Assembly (NCBI GenBank): GCA_029204225.1
Contig: CM055102.1
Location: forward strand, 19,693,182-19,757,181
Length of the DNA: 64,000 nt
Source of the DNA: Diphasiastrum complanatum
Lineage: Eukaryota; Streptophyta; Lycopodiopsida; Lycopodiales; Lycopodiaceae
Direction: 5' to 3'
The position numbers and the translations under genes are program-made. Each line of letters opens with the position of its first letter. Position 1 is the first letter of the stretch. The notes below the pieces were generated by a model. The model searched no databases. It saw only the letters and a list, made by a program, of their open reading frames with translations, and was not told where the DNA came from. This document shows positions 35,100 through 47,691 of this stretch, one piece after another.

Positions 35100-37440
35100 T
35101 ATTTTGGCTTTGGTTTGTTGCATTAGATATTTAGATTTGTACATTGGACTTTGCATTCATGTGAGCTATGGCACCCAATGGTTTGTGGAGATGCATATGA
35201 AACCAAACATGAAATGTTGACATAAATGTCGTGACAAAATTAACCACCATATATTTCCTCAAAATCTACAGTGCTTTGGAAACATTTATTGAAATGGCAT
35301 GTAATCTTAGTTATAGATTGATGTAAATAATTGAGCTTTTTAAAACATATATTCAAATATCAATTCCCACCACATCTTGGCAATCTTAACAGCTTTGTTT
35401 TGAGAGTCAAAGCTTGGCAAGTGCAGTGGCAACAACACCTGCCATGTATTTGGCAGCATCACATAGAAGCCATTTTTCTGTATAAAGTGATGGTTTTAAA
35501 TTACAAAATGTTAGTTTTAGTTAGGCCCTTTTAAGACTCACCTATAGAAAACTTTGAGCCGCTCCAAATGCAAATTCTTTTTGAAAGTCATTCAATCCTT
35601 GGAACTGCATGTGAACATTGCTTGAGAGTTTCTTTGTAATTGAATAGTGCTCAAATCATCATTGGCACCCGTGGTAGGGAATACTCACAATTGCTTGTTG
35701 AGCACCTAGTTGCATGACCTTTGGATTCTTGATGTCCATCCACTTTTTCCATTTGGAAGTAAACCACAAGGGCGGTGATTTGGCAATCACAAGGACAATA
35801 TGTCAATTCCAAATTTCCTTTGAAGGTCGCAGATCATGTTATTGATGTTCTGAATAATACAAAGCTCAATATCTCTACTAACCAGCTGATGCAAAGTTAC
35901 AACATATCTATTAGAGATAGGGGGCCACCACGATAATAATTGAAGGAAGAGTCAAGGATGATATGTCATGCAAATACAAGTTAAAGAGTTCACTTCTTAT
36001 GATATGCCCAAATTTGTGTGTGATCTAGAATGACATCATATGCGAGCATATAGAACATTGAAGGATTTGAAATTGGGACCCATCTCAATTTTTATTCTAG
36101 ATGAATACTTGACCTTTTCTAATGCTTGTTTATTTATGCTACTCTTTACTACATAGTGATTTTTTGGTTTTCCACTATTGTTACTCACACTTTGTTAAAA
36201 AAGTCATCACTTGGGACATAGTGATGCATGCTCTTAAGAGTCTCTATTAGATGCTCACTTCAACTGCGCCCTCATGCTTTGGAAGTTGTGTTAAACAAAG
36301 ATGTAAGTTTGGATCAAGGTTAGATGTTTTTGAATAAAAAATTCATGACGTAAAGTAGGAAAATTTGCAATCTAGTGCAAGGCTTGGATGCATAAATATT
36401 GACATTGGCAATAATTACCAACTTCATTTAGATGTTGTGGAAGAAAATCCCATGACAGTTAGAAGCAAAAGCAAAATAGCCATGCTTGAACACAACACAA
36501 GCAAATGAGAAATTAAGAAGTCACGCTCAACAATGGCAATAAATAGAGAAATTGAAGAAAATCGGCCATTGTACCAAAGATGTATATCGCCTTGCAAATA
36601 CCCCTACGACATGCAGGCAATTTAGATGCCATCTATTTTTTCTTATCCAACTCTTCACTATCTATTATGTCGAAATGGGTAGGAAAATTGGCAACCATTT
36701 GTTCATCTTCTTTGAGACTATCTATCCTAGTAGAATTAGCGTCCTTATCTTCTTCCACATCTCTCTTTATGTTGGTTGTTTCAACTAGAGCCTCCCTTTG
36801 TTCCTCATCCAATTTGCTACCTACGTTGTGAACTCATTGAGTAAATTTTTTCCTTCCTCAATAACCTTTTCTTCTTCATGCCTTTACTCACCTATGTCCC
36901 AATGTGCTCTTTCCTTACCTGCTTTATATCAAGGTAGTCTAGGTTCTCCAACCATATGCTCAAGACTTGCTTTAAACTAAGAAAACATTTTCACATTAGG
37001 AAATGTTGGATTTAAAAAGAATTGCTTAGATATCTTGGCTTTTTCTATCATTATGTGTGATGTATAACCAACCCAATTGTAATGCTTCTTCTCTACAAAC
37101 ATGAAAACATAGGTTGCCATCAAGAAGTGATTATGTAGTGGGGTCTTCACTTTTGTAGTAGCATATGGTGTGTCCAAGTGCGCAATAAACACATGTTTTT
37201 GGTTTTTGAAGCTTCTAATTTTTAACTCCACACCAATGGTGTCTCTTAATATAAGGTATCTCTTATGTCCAAGGGTATGTCCTCCCTTCAAATGGTTACC
37301 TTAGATTTTGCCACTCTCATCTATGTTCTCAAAAATCCTCTTCCTTCATGAGTCAAAGTCATGCATGCTCATTTTCTATGATTTTCAAGGTTTTTGCAAT
37401 ATGCCAATTGAAAACTTTGTGTTTGACTATTCTTCTAGCC
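35100..37440. other. Intergenic, no gene recognised
   Basis: Only short open frames without known domains are present (36552-36831 plus, 36977-37291 minus). A minus-strand stretch at about 36650-36850 is Glu/Lys-rich when translated and may be an old coding remnant, but I cannot name it. Confidence 0.4.
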
Positions 37441-37450
37441 CTTTTGTTCC

Positions 37451-37870
37451 TTGCTCATTTTTTGTACAATTTTACTTTCTTTAATGTGTTCTCCTTCTTA
37501 CATTGTTGACTTGTTTGATGATAAGCGGTGTGTAATTTTCTACTCAAGAAATCCATTCATTATTAATAGGCTATGCTCTATGTGTATTTTTGTTGCTAAA
37601 ACTCATTCTCATCTTTTTCTTTATTGTCATCTAGATTTGTGGCACAATCTGTGGGTTTTATGTGTTTTAAATTAGGTTTGCTAGCTGTTTTTTTGCAAAG
37701 CAATATGCTCAACAACCTTTGGGGTGTTCATCGTAAACCTACCACTTATATTGTATGGCATATGTGTACCATAAATATTCTTTGGAGCATTTGGTTGTAT
37801 CATAACCACATTTTGTACGCAGATATTGCTTCTGTGCCAACTTCTCGCTCATGCAATAGCCATTAGTTTA
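37451..37870 (+). mobile_element. LINE C-terminal zinc-knuckle (zf-RVT) remnant
   Basis: CSMCIFVAKTHSHLFLYC is a CX2CX8HX4C knuckle (from 37574). It is the pattern found after the RT in plant L1 LINEs, followed by LWHNLWVL. In the next frame NNLWGVHRKPTTYIVWHMC and NILWSIWLYHNHILY match the terminal W..iW..RN.iif block. One frameshift separates the two halves. The RT itself is not seen upstream. Confidence 0.7.
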
Positions 37871-39227
37871 TTGTAGACAATGGATAGACTATGTTTGAAT
37901 CATTATTTGTGTTGTCTTTAGTTGGCCTATTTTGGAGGAAGAAGAGTCTCCCCTCTTAGTTGGACATTTTCAATCATGGTGTTGTTTTTGGTTGGTGAAG
38001 TAGCTATGCTAGTTTAGTGCCCACTTCTTTTATGGAATGGTCTTAGGCTATACTTGTATAATTTAAACCAGTGCAACCGTTTAAATTTCACAAATAGTTC
38101 AATATGGGAGACTAGCATGATTTTGGCATTGTACATTTGTATTATATAGAAGAGCCAAATTCTATGTTTCACTCCACCGGTGACTTGCGTTTCTTTTCAA
38201 TCATTATTCTTATTCATGAACTACATATTTTGATTCTCTTAGTAACTTAGCCTCCAACCACATCTAATAATACATTTCAATCATAACAACATTTGGATAG
38301 TGATCTTTAAGTGCTCACACAAGACCGATAGTGTGAATTTGGTTGATTCGTTGAAAAATGGGCCAATCTTTCTAACCCCCATAGATCAGTCCCTAGACAA
38401 AAAAACACTTCTCTAGATCAACTAGAGTTTTTATCCTATAAGAGAGCAAGCAATATAGAATGCTTTGAGAGTATGGCCAACTAAACAATATTGAGCATCA
38501 TGATCTTAGTATGTTAGAGTGCAAATGAAACAGAAATATCTATTGAACACTTGTGCTTCATCATGAAAGGTGCAAAAATTTGCATTTTTTCTACTCTTGC
38601 TTGTGTTGATTCTTGTGCAATATTGGAAGCTAGAGTGTAAACCCTTTCATTTAAGAATAGACAAATAAAAAGGAAGAGATGGGTTGTTGCATGATGAAGA
38701 TCGTGAATGAAGAACAAACTGGTAAAATGCCAACAGAAAACAATGTGTATGTCTCATACATACAAGCAGCATAGAATAAAACATCACTATTATACAAATT
38801 ATAGTTTGCATCACTGCTTAATTCTCATAACTCTTATTCATCTAGGTTTAAACTAAACTGATTCCTTGTAGCTGAATACAAATTCTTCATTTGAGAAGCA
38901 TTTTCATGTACCACTTGCTTATTCATTGTACAAATGGCAATGAAACAACTTATGGGCTTTTACGGCAGATGGTGAAAATCCTGTCTGAACTTGGTCAGCT
39001 TACTCTTCCTGTCCAGGAATGGAAAACAACACGAGTTGACTCCATGCCCATCACACTCGAGACCGACTGTAGCAACATTTTCAGGCCTAAGTTTATATCA
39101 TCAAGGAGATACCAATTATCTGAACTGCAGTTTTCCATCTGATCAGTCAAATTTCCTTTCAAGCTGCATATCACTATGTCATTACACTAGATCTTAGAAA
39201 CGAGGCAGCACACTCTGCAATCCTTGC
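37871..39227. other. Intergenic; 3' flank of the bZIP gene at its right end
   Basis: No gene is supported on either strand. The last several hundred bases before 39228 are probably the 3' UTR of the minus-strand bZIP gene. The plus-strand open frames at 38891-39197 are antisense shadows. Confidence 0.5.
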
Positions 39228-42200
39228 TCACCAAGGCCCGGTCCGTGTCCGCCTCAATACCCTTTTCTTGGATGTCAACTGCCGAGCCAGAGGAGCAATT
39301 TTATTCAGCATCTGCAGACATGTACCATGGATACTTTGTTAGTACAGGGCTACGAGCTCACTTTTGAGTATATCAGCGACATTACAACAGTTTAGGCAAT
39401 AAAGTCATGACTTTGATAATTACTTAATAACCGGTTATTGTTGCATTCTCCTGTGAATACAGCAGACCACATTACAATGCACTGTCACAGAACATTTTTA
39501 GAATCAGGGGAAGCTCCTATGTTCCCTACCTTCTTTACACAACCCATATTCTTGGAAGCAAAGCCGGAACGAGCTCTAGTCTAAGAAAAAGGATAATCAC
39601 TGAATGGTGTACAAACCCTCACACCACAGAATAGAACTACACCGATTTATCCAGCAAAGATCTGACAAATTAAACCTTTGAAAATATTTGAAACCGACAG
39701 CTTTGAGTGAAATCTTCAAAACAGCTTAATCATATCTTTGCATCTGATTCACTCGAGTGTCTCATAAGTGACCTGCTTGTCCTCCTCATCGTGGAAACAA
39801 AAAATGGAACCATGCGAAATTGAGTAAGGCATATTATAACCAAAGGCGGTCAGATCATAATACACCCTTCGTCAATTGACTTCTTCATGTTGTCACAAAG
39901 GCTAGGCGGGTATGGGACCAGGATGTAGTAAACAGAAAATATCAAGCAATTAGTCAAATACGCATTAGACTAAAGGTTTTCTAGTTGCTTGATCAGTTCA
40001 CAGACCTTTTAATTTAGCATAATCAAATTGTAATGCGAAGACTAAAGTCATCAAAGACGTAATCAAGATAGATGTATTAGTGAAGTTGTAAAGTAATGAC
40101 CTCCATTATAACAACCAAGTATCAGTGAGACCCATAAGACATCTACTGGGACACCCTTTGCTAAGAACGGTGGGAAATTTTGAGTATAATTAACTTCAAA
40201 CCAGTGGAAACAGCAAAAAGCAGGCGTTACTTTACCAATCAGTTTGAATCCATCTACCAGAAATAAAACTTCATATGTGAAATATTCGCCACAAATACCT
40301 TAACGTGCAAAAATAACAGTTTTTACTTTTGTAATTTCAGCATCTTGGATGCCCAGATGCATACATAATCAAAGAACACTACACATTCAAGCAGGTCGAC
40401 AAAATTGCAGGGAGTTTCTGACATTATATTCGAGTGAACTGTGAGCCCCCAGAAACAGAGCTGGATATTCCCAGCACTTTTCTAAAACCTTACCAATCAC
40501 AAATAAATTATGCAATGGCACTAGAAACAATATAACACTATCATTTCCACAACAATTGATCAATCACAATCAAGAAATCTCACAAAGTTCCAAAAAATGC
40601 TTTATTTTTCCCATTCGCCCATGAGATTTGCAAATTACCTCAACCCAGCAACTTTTTGAATTCTGTCCCTGTTGCCTCCTCAGCCTCATGTTTTCTTCTT
40701 TTAGTTGTGTAACCTCCGCTTCCAATTCCACTGTATAAGCCTGGAATTTCCAATCAAACCCGGCCCAAGTTAACTTCTCAAAAGAAATAATCCTTTCCCG
40801 GTGCTCCAAGTAGAAGAAAAAATTTAACCTCATATCAAAGGAACAACAACTCCACCCAGAAGAAACAAGATCTTCTTCCAGATTTCGAGTTTTTCTCGAA
40901 GTAAGGTCCCCCTCCTCCAGTAAGGTTACACATGACTGTTCTATGGATTCTTTGAGACCTGAAAATAGAGCACCGCACTACCACTACTCTACGCTATATA
41001 CTCTAACCTTCAGTCTTGACACACGTGCAATCAATCCACAGAGAGCTTCCATTCAAGTTTGCATCTTTTGGTTGATGATTGGGTTTTTCTGAGAAGAAAA
41101 TAGAACCTGCTTGTCTTTGGCACATGACTTGTGGAGTTAGAAGCAGGACATCAGCATGACAATTGACTCTAGTTTGAACTTGATAAATAATGCTGCATAC
41201 CCACACAGATTAAGACTATAGAATAGTTGGATGCCTTAAAGCAGGTGCTGTCAACATGAACTCTGCCATAATTAAAGATTAGAATTATGGATGTCACCTT
41301 GTCCAGATAGAAAATATATGTGTTACTACCACTAAGAGTGCAGACTAACAGTGTACATAAACTGGAAAACTCAAAAAACTTAAGGTCAGAGAAGAAACAA
41401 ACTAGTCAATAATAATAGCAAGGAGTTCCGGAGCAGAAGTTCCCAGATCAATGTTTTCTTTAGTGCCTCCAAGCAGTCATTGTATGCATCTTTGAGAAAC
41501 CAACAAGGGAAGCTGGAAGTAATCAAAATTTTGGGAAAATCAACTACTAAAACACTTATCTTCTAAAACTTGACAGCAAACATTGAATTGAACCAGTACT
41601 CATACACCATTTGCTATTCAATTGTGAAAAAGAGACCAAGTTTCTCTCCACAGCTTCCCTTTCTATGTCAAGCTAGAAAAAAGTAGATTCTTTTGCAGCC
41701 TTTTGGAAAAATCTCTCCCAGCAGACTTTCAGATTTTAGTAAAAGGTAACTGAGACCTCACAACTAAACTTCTAGACTATTAGGAAGAAAAACTTTCCAT
41801 ACTTGCTTTCTTGCACGTGAACGTGCAGCAGATTCTCGATTCTTTATCATCCTTTTCTGCCTTCTTTCAATCAGCTTTTCAACAGGTCCTTCTGCTCGCC
41901 TTTTTCTTCCTCGTAAGCCTACATCTAATCCATAATTACCCGCTAGAGAGAAGCTGAAATCATTCACATTTCCTGGTCCTATTCCATCTGAAAGAGGACT
42001 GGGAGGAGAGCCTGTTCCAAGCCCAAGTCCCCCAGCAACCCTCATGCCTCCACCTAAGCCTGTGCCCAAATTGATTCCCAAATTTCGACCTCCAAAGCCA
42101 CCAACAAGCCCACCTTCAATGGTGCCTCCAAGTGCTCCCATACCACCTCCCATGCTCATCTCTGCATTGCCCATTGCATTTTCTCCCATCTTGTTTGTGC

Positions 42201-43047
42201 CCTTAAGATAGGCTGTTGCCTCTACATGATTTTGTAAAAGTTTTTGCTGATTCACAGTACTGGCATTTTTATAGGAACCATTCATCCACTCTGTGCCCCG
42301 AGAATTGCTGTTAAGCTCGAAACCATTCGGTTGAATTCCATCCAAAGCACTTTGGCTTGCAAGTGCACTGACGGGGGACAAGGAAAAGGTGGGAGTAGAC
42401 CCAGCGTTCGCTATTTCGCTATCAAAACCTCCTCCTTCTTGCTTTGCAAATGCAGTTCCCATACCACCTCTAATGCTGGGCTTGTTACCCAGACCACCTC
42501 CATAAGGAACAAAAGACTGGTTGCCAGATTCTATTTCCTCCCTAAACACACCAGCTTTGATTAGAAAATCCTCCAAAGTCATCTCTCCAAATGTTAACTG
42601 TTTATCCTGCTCATCAGCCGGATTGTTTGCAGAGTTACCATAACCAGCAGGTGCTTGTTGAATACCCCTCCAGACTTCATCTACCGTTTTTCTACTTAAA
42701 GTCCGAGGAAGTGTGAGAGAGGCTTGTCTTGGAAGACTTGGCTGTGTTATAAGGCCAGTGATGGCTCCCTCATTTCCCCCCATTGCCGCTGCCATTGCCT
42801 GGCTCTCCTCTACGGTCCATATGTTCTTAAGAAATTCATCCATGTTCATGGAACCAAAACTTTTACCAGAATCCACAATTGTGTTCTGAAATTCGTCTAA
42901 AGTTAAAGAGTAGACAGAGTTCTGTCTTGGCAAAGAAAACATTCTTGACCTTCCCATGTCCCCCAAGGAAGGTGCCAGTCCTTCCAAAGCCAAATTTCCC
43001 GCTGCGCGACTCTCTGAGATAAAAGGAATTTGAGCTTCGGACTCCAT
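39228..43047 (-). CDS. Group A bZIP transcription factor (ABF/AREB/ABI5 type)
   Basis: These nuclear factors bind ACGT-core ABRE sites and act in abscisic-acid responses after SnRK2 phosphorylation. Exons on the minus strand: 43047-41803 (415 codons), 40740-40639 (34) and 39311-39228 (27 plus stop), in phase 0 with GT-AG borders, giving 476 residues. Conserved boxes: SLPRQNSVYSLTLDEFQNT (C1, residues 38-56, with RQNS kinase site), SMNMDEFLKNIWTVEESQ (C2), SLPRQASLTLPRTLSRKTVD (C3, from residue 104) and QLTFGEMTLEDFLIKAGV. A long Gly/Asn/Met-rich middle follows. The basic region RMIKNRESAARSRARKQ ends exon 1. The zipper AYTVELEAEVTQLKEENMRL opens exon 2. The C4 box LRRTRTGPW ends the protein. 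The exon 2 to 3 join is inferred; a further small exon between them cannot be excluded. The AREB/ABF subclass is likely, but the exact orthologue is not claimed. Confidence 0.93.
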
Positions 43048-44800
43048 TAATAGCTTGAAAGTATCTACAGATTTCTAATAGACACAGCACGATCTTGAGG
43101 TAAACAACGTGTGAGAATTTAAGAGCGGGTAGGTGGAGGAGTCACTTCAAGCTAAACTCTGTTAATCAATCTCTTTTCTGCTCAGTTTATCTGGAGGAAC
43201 GTTCCAAACAGGACGAATGGGAATCTGTCGGAATCTTAATGACAAAAGCCTCCGTCTTCAGCAAAGATCTTAAAAGAAATTATTCACAAAACTGTGCCTA
43301 GGCATTGTAAGGATCTGTATAGAGTCCTTAAGCTTGCGGACTTTTAATCAATAAGGAAATCTCGGTACAGATTCCCGATAACATCATAAACCAGAGGCTT
43401 CTATAAATCTATTCACTGATCATATGGAGTTTTCCGAAGAACAAGCGCACCAAGACGAGATATCTTAAAATCTGGTACACAGTGTGGCATTTTAGTTTCA
43501 TGGACCTTTAGTCAACACAGCTAAATGATAAGAAAGTTATGCAAGCATAAAAGCGATTGCCAGTCGAGATAAGATTATCGGATTCTTTAAGACAAAGCCA
43601 AAACAAGTTTTGAGAGGATCAAGAGACGCATAGACTTCAGTTGCCCTTCATCAGAAGCTCTACTAATGAAAAACGTTATAAGCTACTAAGCCTGACATAC
43701 CTTATCATAGTAGCGACATCCAGTGATGCCTCCTGGTCTTTCTATTCATAACATAAGATTTTGAAAATGAAACGCCAATAACTGCGTCAAAAGAAATTTG
43801 TTTACACAATCAATCCTCAAAGGCATGTGAAAGCATGCTCAAGGAAGGCAGATCCTCACAATACCGAAGCAAAGACGATGTGACAAAGTAGACAGAAAAA
43901 TTGATGTTAATCGTAGAACGAAGGAAGCAGTCACAAAAATTCTCTTCAACAAGAGAAATTACTCCCATTAGAGACAACAAAATGCCAAAGGGTAGAGAAA
44001 AATAGAGAAGCCTGACAAGATCTAAGATCTCTCTATGAAGGATCGCATTTGTTGCAATTTTCAAAAAAATGCAAAAATTTACCAAAACCCGATTAAACAA
44101 GCAAAATCGTGCTGCGTACTCAAGGAACTTGACGATCAATTACAACACGCAAAAACATGGAATAAATTCTTCTTTTTACCCGAGACTATCTTGAAAATTT
44201 CCAAAGAAAGAATAATCTGAATGAAACTGAAGGCAAGCAGTGCAAAGAGCGCCTCTGTGAATCCGTCAAACCAGAGAAACTACAAATCCACAACTGCAAA
44301 ACCGAGCTTACGCATTCCCAGTCTCATCCGGATCAAAACCAATGAGTAAAAGCAAGCTTACAGCAGCAAATTACACAGTTTAGTATCAGGGAAATTGAAA
44401 GGCAGAGCAGGTAAACAAAGGTCAGGATCAGCAAACAGAGACTAAATAAATCCGAGCAGAGAAAGATGGTGCAAGCAGCAGTAAATAGCAGTTATGCCGA
44501 GAGATCGAAACGATCTTGTGGGCGGCAGCAGCAGCAGCAGAAAAAGCAAAGGCGAGAAGCCAGGAGCGAGAGAAAAGACGCCACGAAGTCAAGCCATCTC
44601 TCTCCCTCTCTCCCCCCCCCCCCCCTCTCTCTCTCTTTCGCTCTCCCTCTTCTCTGTCTCTTTCTTCCTCAACCCGACACGTTGCGTTTGCGCGACGGAA
44701 CCAGGCCAAAAACCGAGGCTAACCTGGGATAGCTACCGCAGATGTTGTCGCGGCCTCATTGGCTCCCACATCAGCTTCGGTAGTTGATTTTGTCCCGAGC
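43048..44800 (-). promoter_or_regulatory. 5' leader and promoter region of the bZIP gene
   Basis: No coding exon is seen. On the minus strand a GA/G-rich tract (plus 44598-44640, CT/C-rich) lies about 1.55 kb before the start codon. A CCAAT box (plus ATTGG at 44758-44762) lies beyond it. A spliced leader ending near 43070 is possible, as in many ABF genes, but no intron border can be proven. Confidence 0.4.
44598..44640. repeat. CT/poly-C microsatellite
   Basis: TCTCTCTCCCTCTCT followed by 14 C and CTCTCTCTCTCT. It lies in the probable leader or core promoter of the minus-strand bZIP gene. Confidence 0.85.
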
Positions 44801-45005
44801 CTGGCGCTGCGGTTGAATTGGAGACGGACCTTCGATTCAGAATATCTTGAATATCTTTTTTAGATCATGAACTTGCCAACAAAAACATGCACTACAAAAT
44901 ATTATTTTTATTTTTAAGTGTTTGTGATATGAGATTCAAGGGATCAAGGCATGTGAAAAATTAGGGTTAAATTTTCTTCGTGTACTTCTTCGGAGCCATG
45001 TTAGT

Positions 45006-45408
45006 AAATGTGCTTGTGTGGCGGTGATTTATTCGCTATCCACATGAAAATCTATGAGGTTGAAAAGAACGTGTTTGTTAAAAAAACTCATGAGTAAAAC
45101 CAATTTGGGCTTGTTTTATGAAGAAATCTAAAACGCTCCTCCGATAGAAGCCGTTTGTCAACGACCTTTTTCTTTTTCTTGTTCTTTTTTTCGCATGCAC
45201 CTTCCAACACTCAAAAGGCGCATGTGTAAAAAAAGAAATAGAGAAACTCAGTTGACAAATGGATTCTACCAAGGAGGCATCTTTGTTTTCTTCATAGAAC
45301 ATCCAAAATCGGTTTTACTCATGAGTTTTTTTTAACAATTTGTTTTCTTCAACCTCATAAATGTTCATGTGGATAGCAATTAAATCATTGCCACACAACA
45401 CATTTCTT
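45006..45408. repeat. Foldback (hairpin) element
   Basis: The left arm (45006 to about 45210) and right arm (about 45220-45408) are imperfect reverse complements. Matching blocks are GCTATCCACATGAAAAT/ATGTTCATGTGGATAGC, AAAAAACTCATGAGTAAAAC and its complement at 45313-45334, TTTATGAAGAAA/TTTCTTCATAGAA and CGCATGCACCTTCCAACAC/GGCGCATGTG. The whole could fold into a roughly 200-bp stem. No transposase is present. It resembles a MITE or foldback transposon. Confidence 0.88.
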
Positions 45409-45499
45409 TTTTCATGTGCACCTTTTGTCCAAAAGATAGATGCATGTAAGAAAATTTACGGCAAGAACAAAGTTAAAAAACAAAGTCCAAAATGTTTTC

Positions 45500-45715
45500 A
45501 TGTCACGTAACGTTGGCCTCCTCGGCCGTTCTGCCATCAAAAGGGCTTTCCACCTTAGGCTACCACCCTCACTCGAAGGCCCTTCCCCAGTGAAATGGCC
45601 TGGGAGCCCTCCACCTTAAGCCCATTCTACGTGAGACAATACCTTCCCAGTGCCGACTTATAGCTTCCACCCTCTCAAATCATATCTCGAGAGAGGGCCT
45701 TTTACGCTTCATAAT
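45500..45715. other. GC-rich spacer between two foldbacks
   Basis: CCTCCTCGGCCGTTCTGCC, TTCCACCTTAGGCTACCACC and CTCCACCTTAAGCCC make this distinctly more GC-rich than the surroundings, with a short internal repeat CCACCTTA.GC. No coding frame or RNA gene is recognised. Confidence 0.5.
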
Positions 45716-45724
45716 ATCATTCTA

Positions 45725-46180
45725 TTTTGTTTTATGAAGAAAAGGGTGGTACCTCCTACAACGTAATCATGCACCTTTTTTTCTTTTACATGATATTTCC
45801 AATGCCCACAAGGTGTATGGAAAATAAAATTTACAGCCCCAAAAAAAAGAAAAGCAAAAAGTATTTTCATGGAGGGAAAGTTCAGCTCAAGGATAAAATA
45901 TGTTGGCTTATCAAGCAAAATTTCTTTGCTTTTCCATGTGGGCATAACATTATGAGAGTAGTGTACTTGATGGAGATTGGCCATGTGCAATTTTTCATAT
46001 AGGGCAAGATGAGCATTTTTCATAAAGGAGGGCATTATGAAAATGCTCTGTAAAAAATGCCCCTTCAATAACAATGCTCATCATGCCCTTTATGAAAAAT
46101 TACCCATGCCATCAAGGGCACTACTCTCATGATGTTACACCCACATGGAAAGTAAAAGAAATTCTACTTAATAATGCCCT
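45725..46180. repeat. Second foldback element
   Basis: Arms 45918-46018 and 46070-46165 are reverse complements. CTTTTCCATGTGGGCATAAC pairs with the complement at 46129-46150, ATGAGAGTAGTGTACTTGAT with ATCAAGGGCACTACTCTCAT, and CAAGATGAGCATT with its complement at 46073-46084. The left flank (TTTTATGAAGAAAAGGGTGG, 45731 on) resembles part of the first foldback, so both may be one family. Confidence 0.82.
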
Positions 46181-47040
46181 ACAAAAATAAATGGGCAAAA
46201 TCCCAACATGTACTTAAGTACATCCTTAGTCAAATTGTAAGGCCAATCCAAGAATAACCATAAGGTTCAAAAAGTCCTCGTGCAAATGAATGTGGATCTA
46301 GCATGCACCTACATTGGCACTCTTATCCAAATCTACGAAAGACTACACCTTTACTTTTTTTAATAAGATCAACAATTAAATATGCACAATACTTTACACT
46401 TTAATTACAATGGTTGCCAATGGCATCAAAACATTCATTCGCAAGGCCCCTTGTCCATGGATCAATGCATGCTTAGTTGTGACTGAAGCAAGACCCCACT
46501 CTCATCCGACAATGGAAAAGCCTCCATGACAACGAAATAATCATGATGGCATCTATCATGAGTGCTCCATCGTTGGATGCAATTGGGGGCTTGCCTGTGC
46601 CCTCAATCACAGGTATGTAAGGGTGAGAGGACGGAACGGAAAAAGAGAGAGAGAAATATTCGTGGAACAACTCTCCCATTGTTATGGGTTGCTACCAACA
46701 AGAACAGTCTAAAAGATTGTTAATGCAGAAATGGATTCACAGCTCATGCGTTCTCACTCACAAGATCGTATAAATTAATTCATACCCAAATAAAAATGAA
46801 CACATTCCACGAGGCTCAATATCATTCGCTCTGTTGGCGGAGCATCACATAGAGTGTGTGATGAAGATGTATTTATACACTAGATTACAATAAATGCTTG
46901 TCATGTAACTAAGTACTTCGTTGTACTCAAGTAGTTGACTTATAATGAAAACTGTACAATGTGTACATAAGTTAATGATCTCCTTTGGGAGACTGATATT
47001 GCGGTCTTTGTCGCAACCGCATGTTGACCAGGCTCTCTGA
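46181..47040. other. Intergenic; possible solo LTR on the minus strand
   Basis: No gene is seen. On the minus strand 46967 to about 46682 starts TGTACACATTG, has a TATA-type box GTGTATAAATACATC (plus about 46867-46881) and ends CCATAACA. This is LTR-like, but no primer site or partner LTR is found. Confidence 0.35.
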
Positions 47041-47044
47041 TGTA

Positions 47045-47691
47045 TGCTATGATTTTTACTAGACTAGATCTAGCTTACACCATTAGCACTCTCAACCAAC
47101 ATATGTCAAATTTAAAATTAATTCATATGAGGCTTTGAAATGCGTTATCAAATATGTTCAAGCTACCAAGCATGAACTTCTATATGCTAGCAATCATGAA
47201 GCAGCTTTAACTTTATAGAGATTTATTGATTCAGAATAGGGATGCTGATTTCAGAAAATCAACTTTATGCTAATGCTTTATTTTATCGCAATGATTAATC
47301 TCTTGGAATAGGAGGAAGCAAAAGTTTGTCACACTCTTTTTAAGTGAAGCCAAATATATTACTACGCTTTGGCCACTATGAAGGCAATTTGGATCAAATT
47401 TCTACTTAATGACTTGGATACTTTTCAACCTACTACTATGTTTTGTGACAATTTAGGTTGCATAAATTGATTTTTGAATCCCAAATATCATTCTAGGACA
47501 AAGCATATACAAGTTTAGTTTTATTTTGTCAGAGAAAAAGTTCATAACAAGGCAATTGAAATGATCTATCTTGCAACAAAAAATCATGTCACAATTGTAT
47601 TTATCAAGGCTCTACCTTGAGATAAGTACTTGAAATTTATGAAGATGTTAGATTCTCAAGAGTGTTTGTAGCAAATAAAGGGGGAGGGGGG
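47045..47691 (+). mobile_element. Ty1/copia RNase H end with polypurine tract
   Basis: The frames give LAYTISTLNQHMSNL (RT/RNase H junction), YVQATKHELLYA, YYALATMKAIWIKFLLNDL (the AEYIAL.TA.KE.IWL block), PTTMFCDNLGCIN, NPKYHSRTKHI, FVREKVHNKAIEMIY and TIVFIKALP. These are in the order of the copia RNase H C-terminus. The polypurine tract AAATAAAGGGGGAGGGGGG (47673-47691) follows. Several stops mark it as dead. The upstream RT is missing. Confidence 0.88.

Noticed and set aside
39720-39800. Alternative bZIP C-terminus MRRTSRSLMRHSS on the minus strand
   Set aside because: It superficially resembles an LRRT box, but the exon at 39228-39311 carries the true LRRTRTGPW box with a proper acceptor.
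42244-42564. 106-codon plus ORF
   Set aside because: Antisense to the bZIP first exon, with no independent evidence.
44428-44787. Several ORFs of 68-97 codons on both strands
   Set aside because: They cross the CT/poly-C tract in the bZIP leader and have low-complexity composition.
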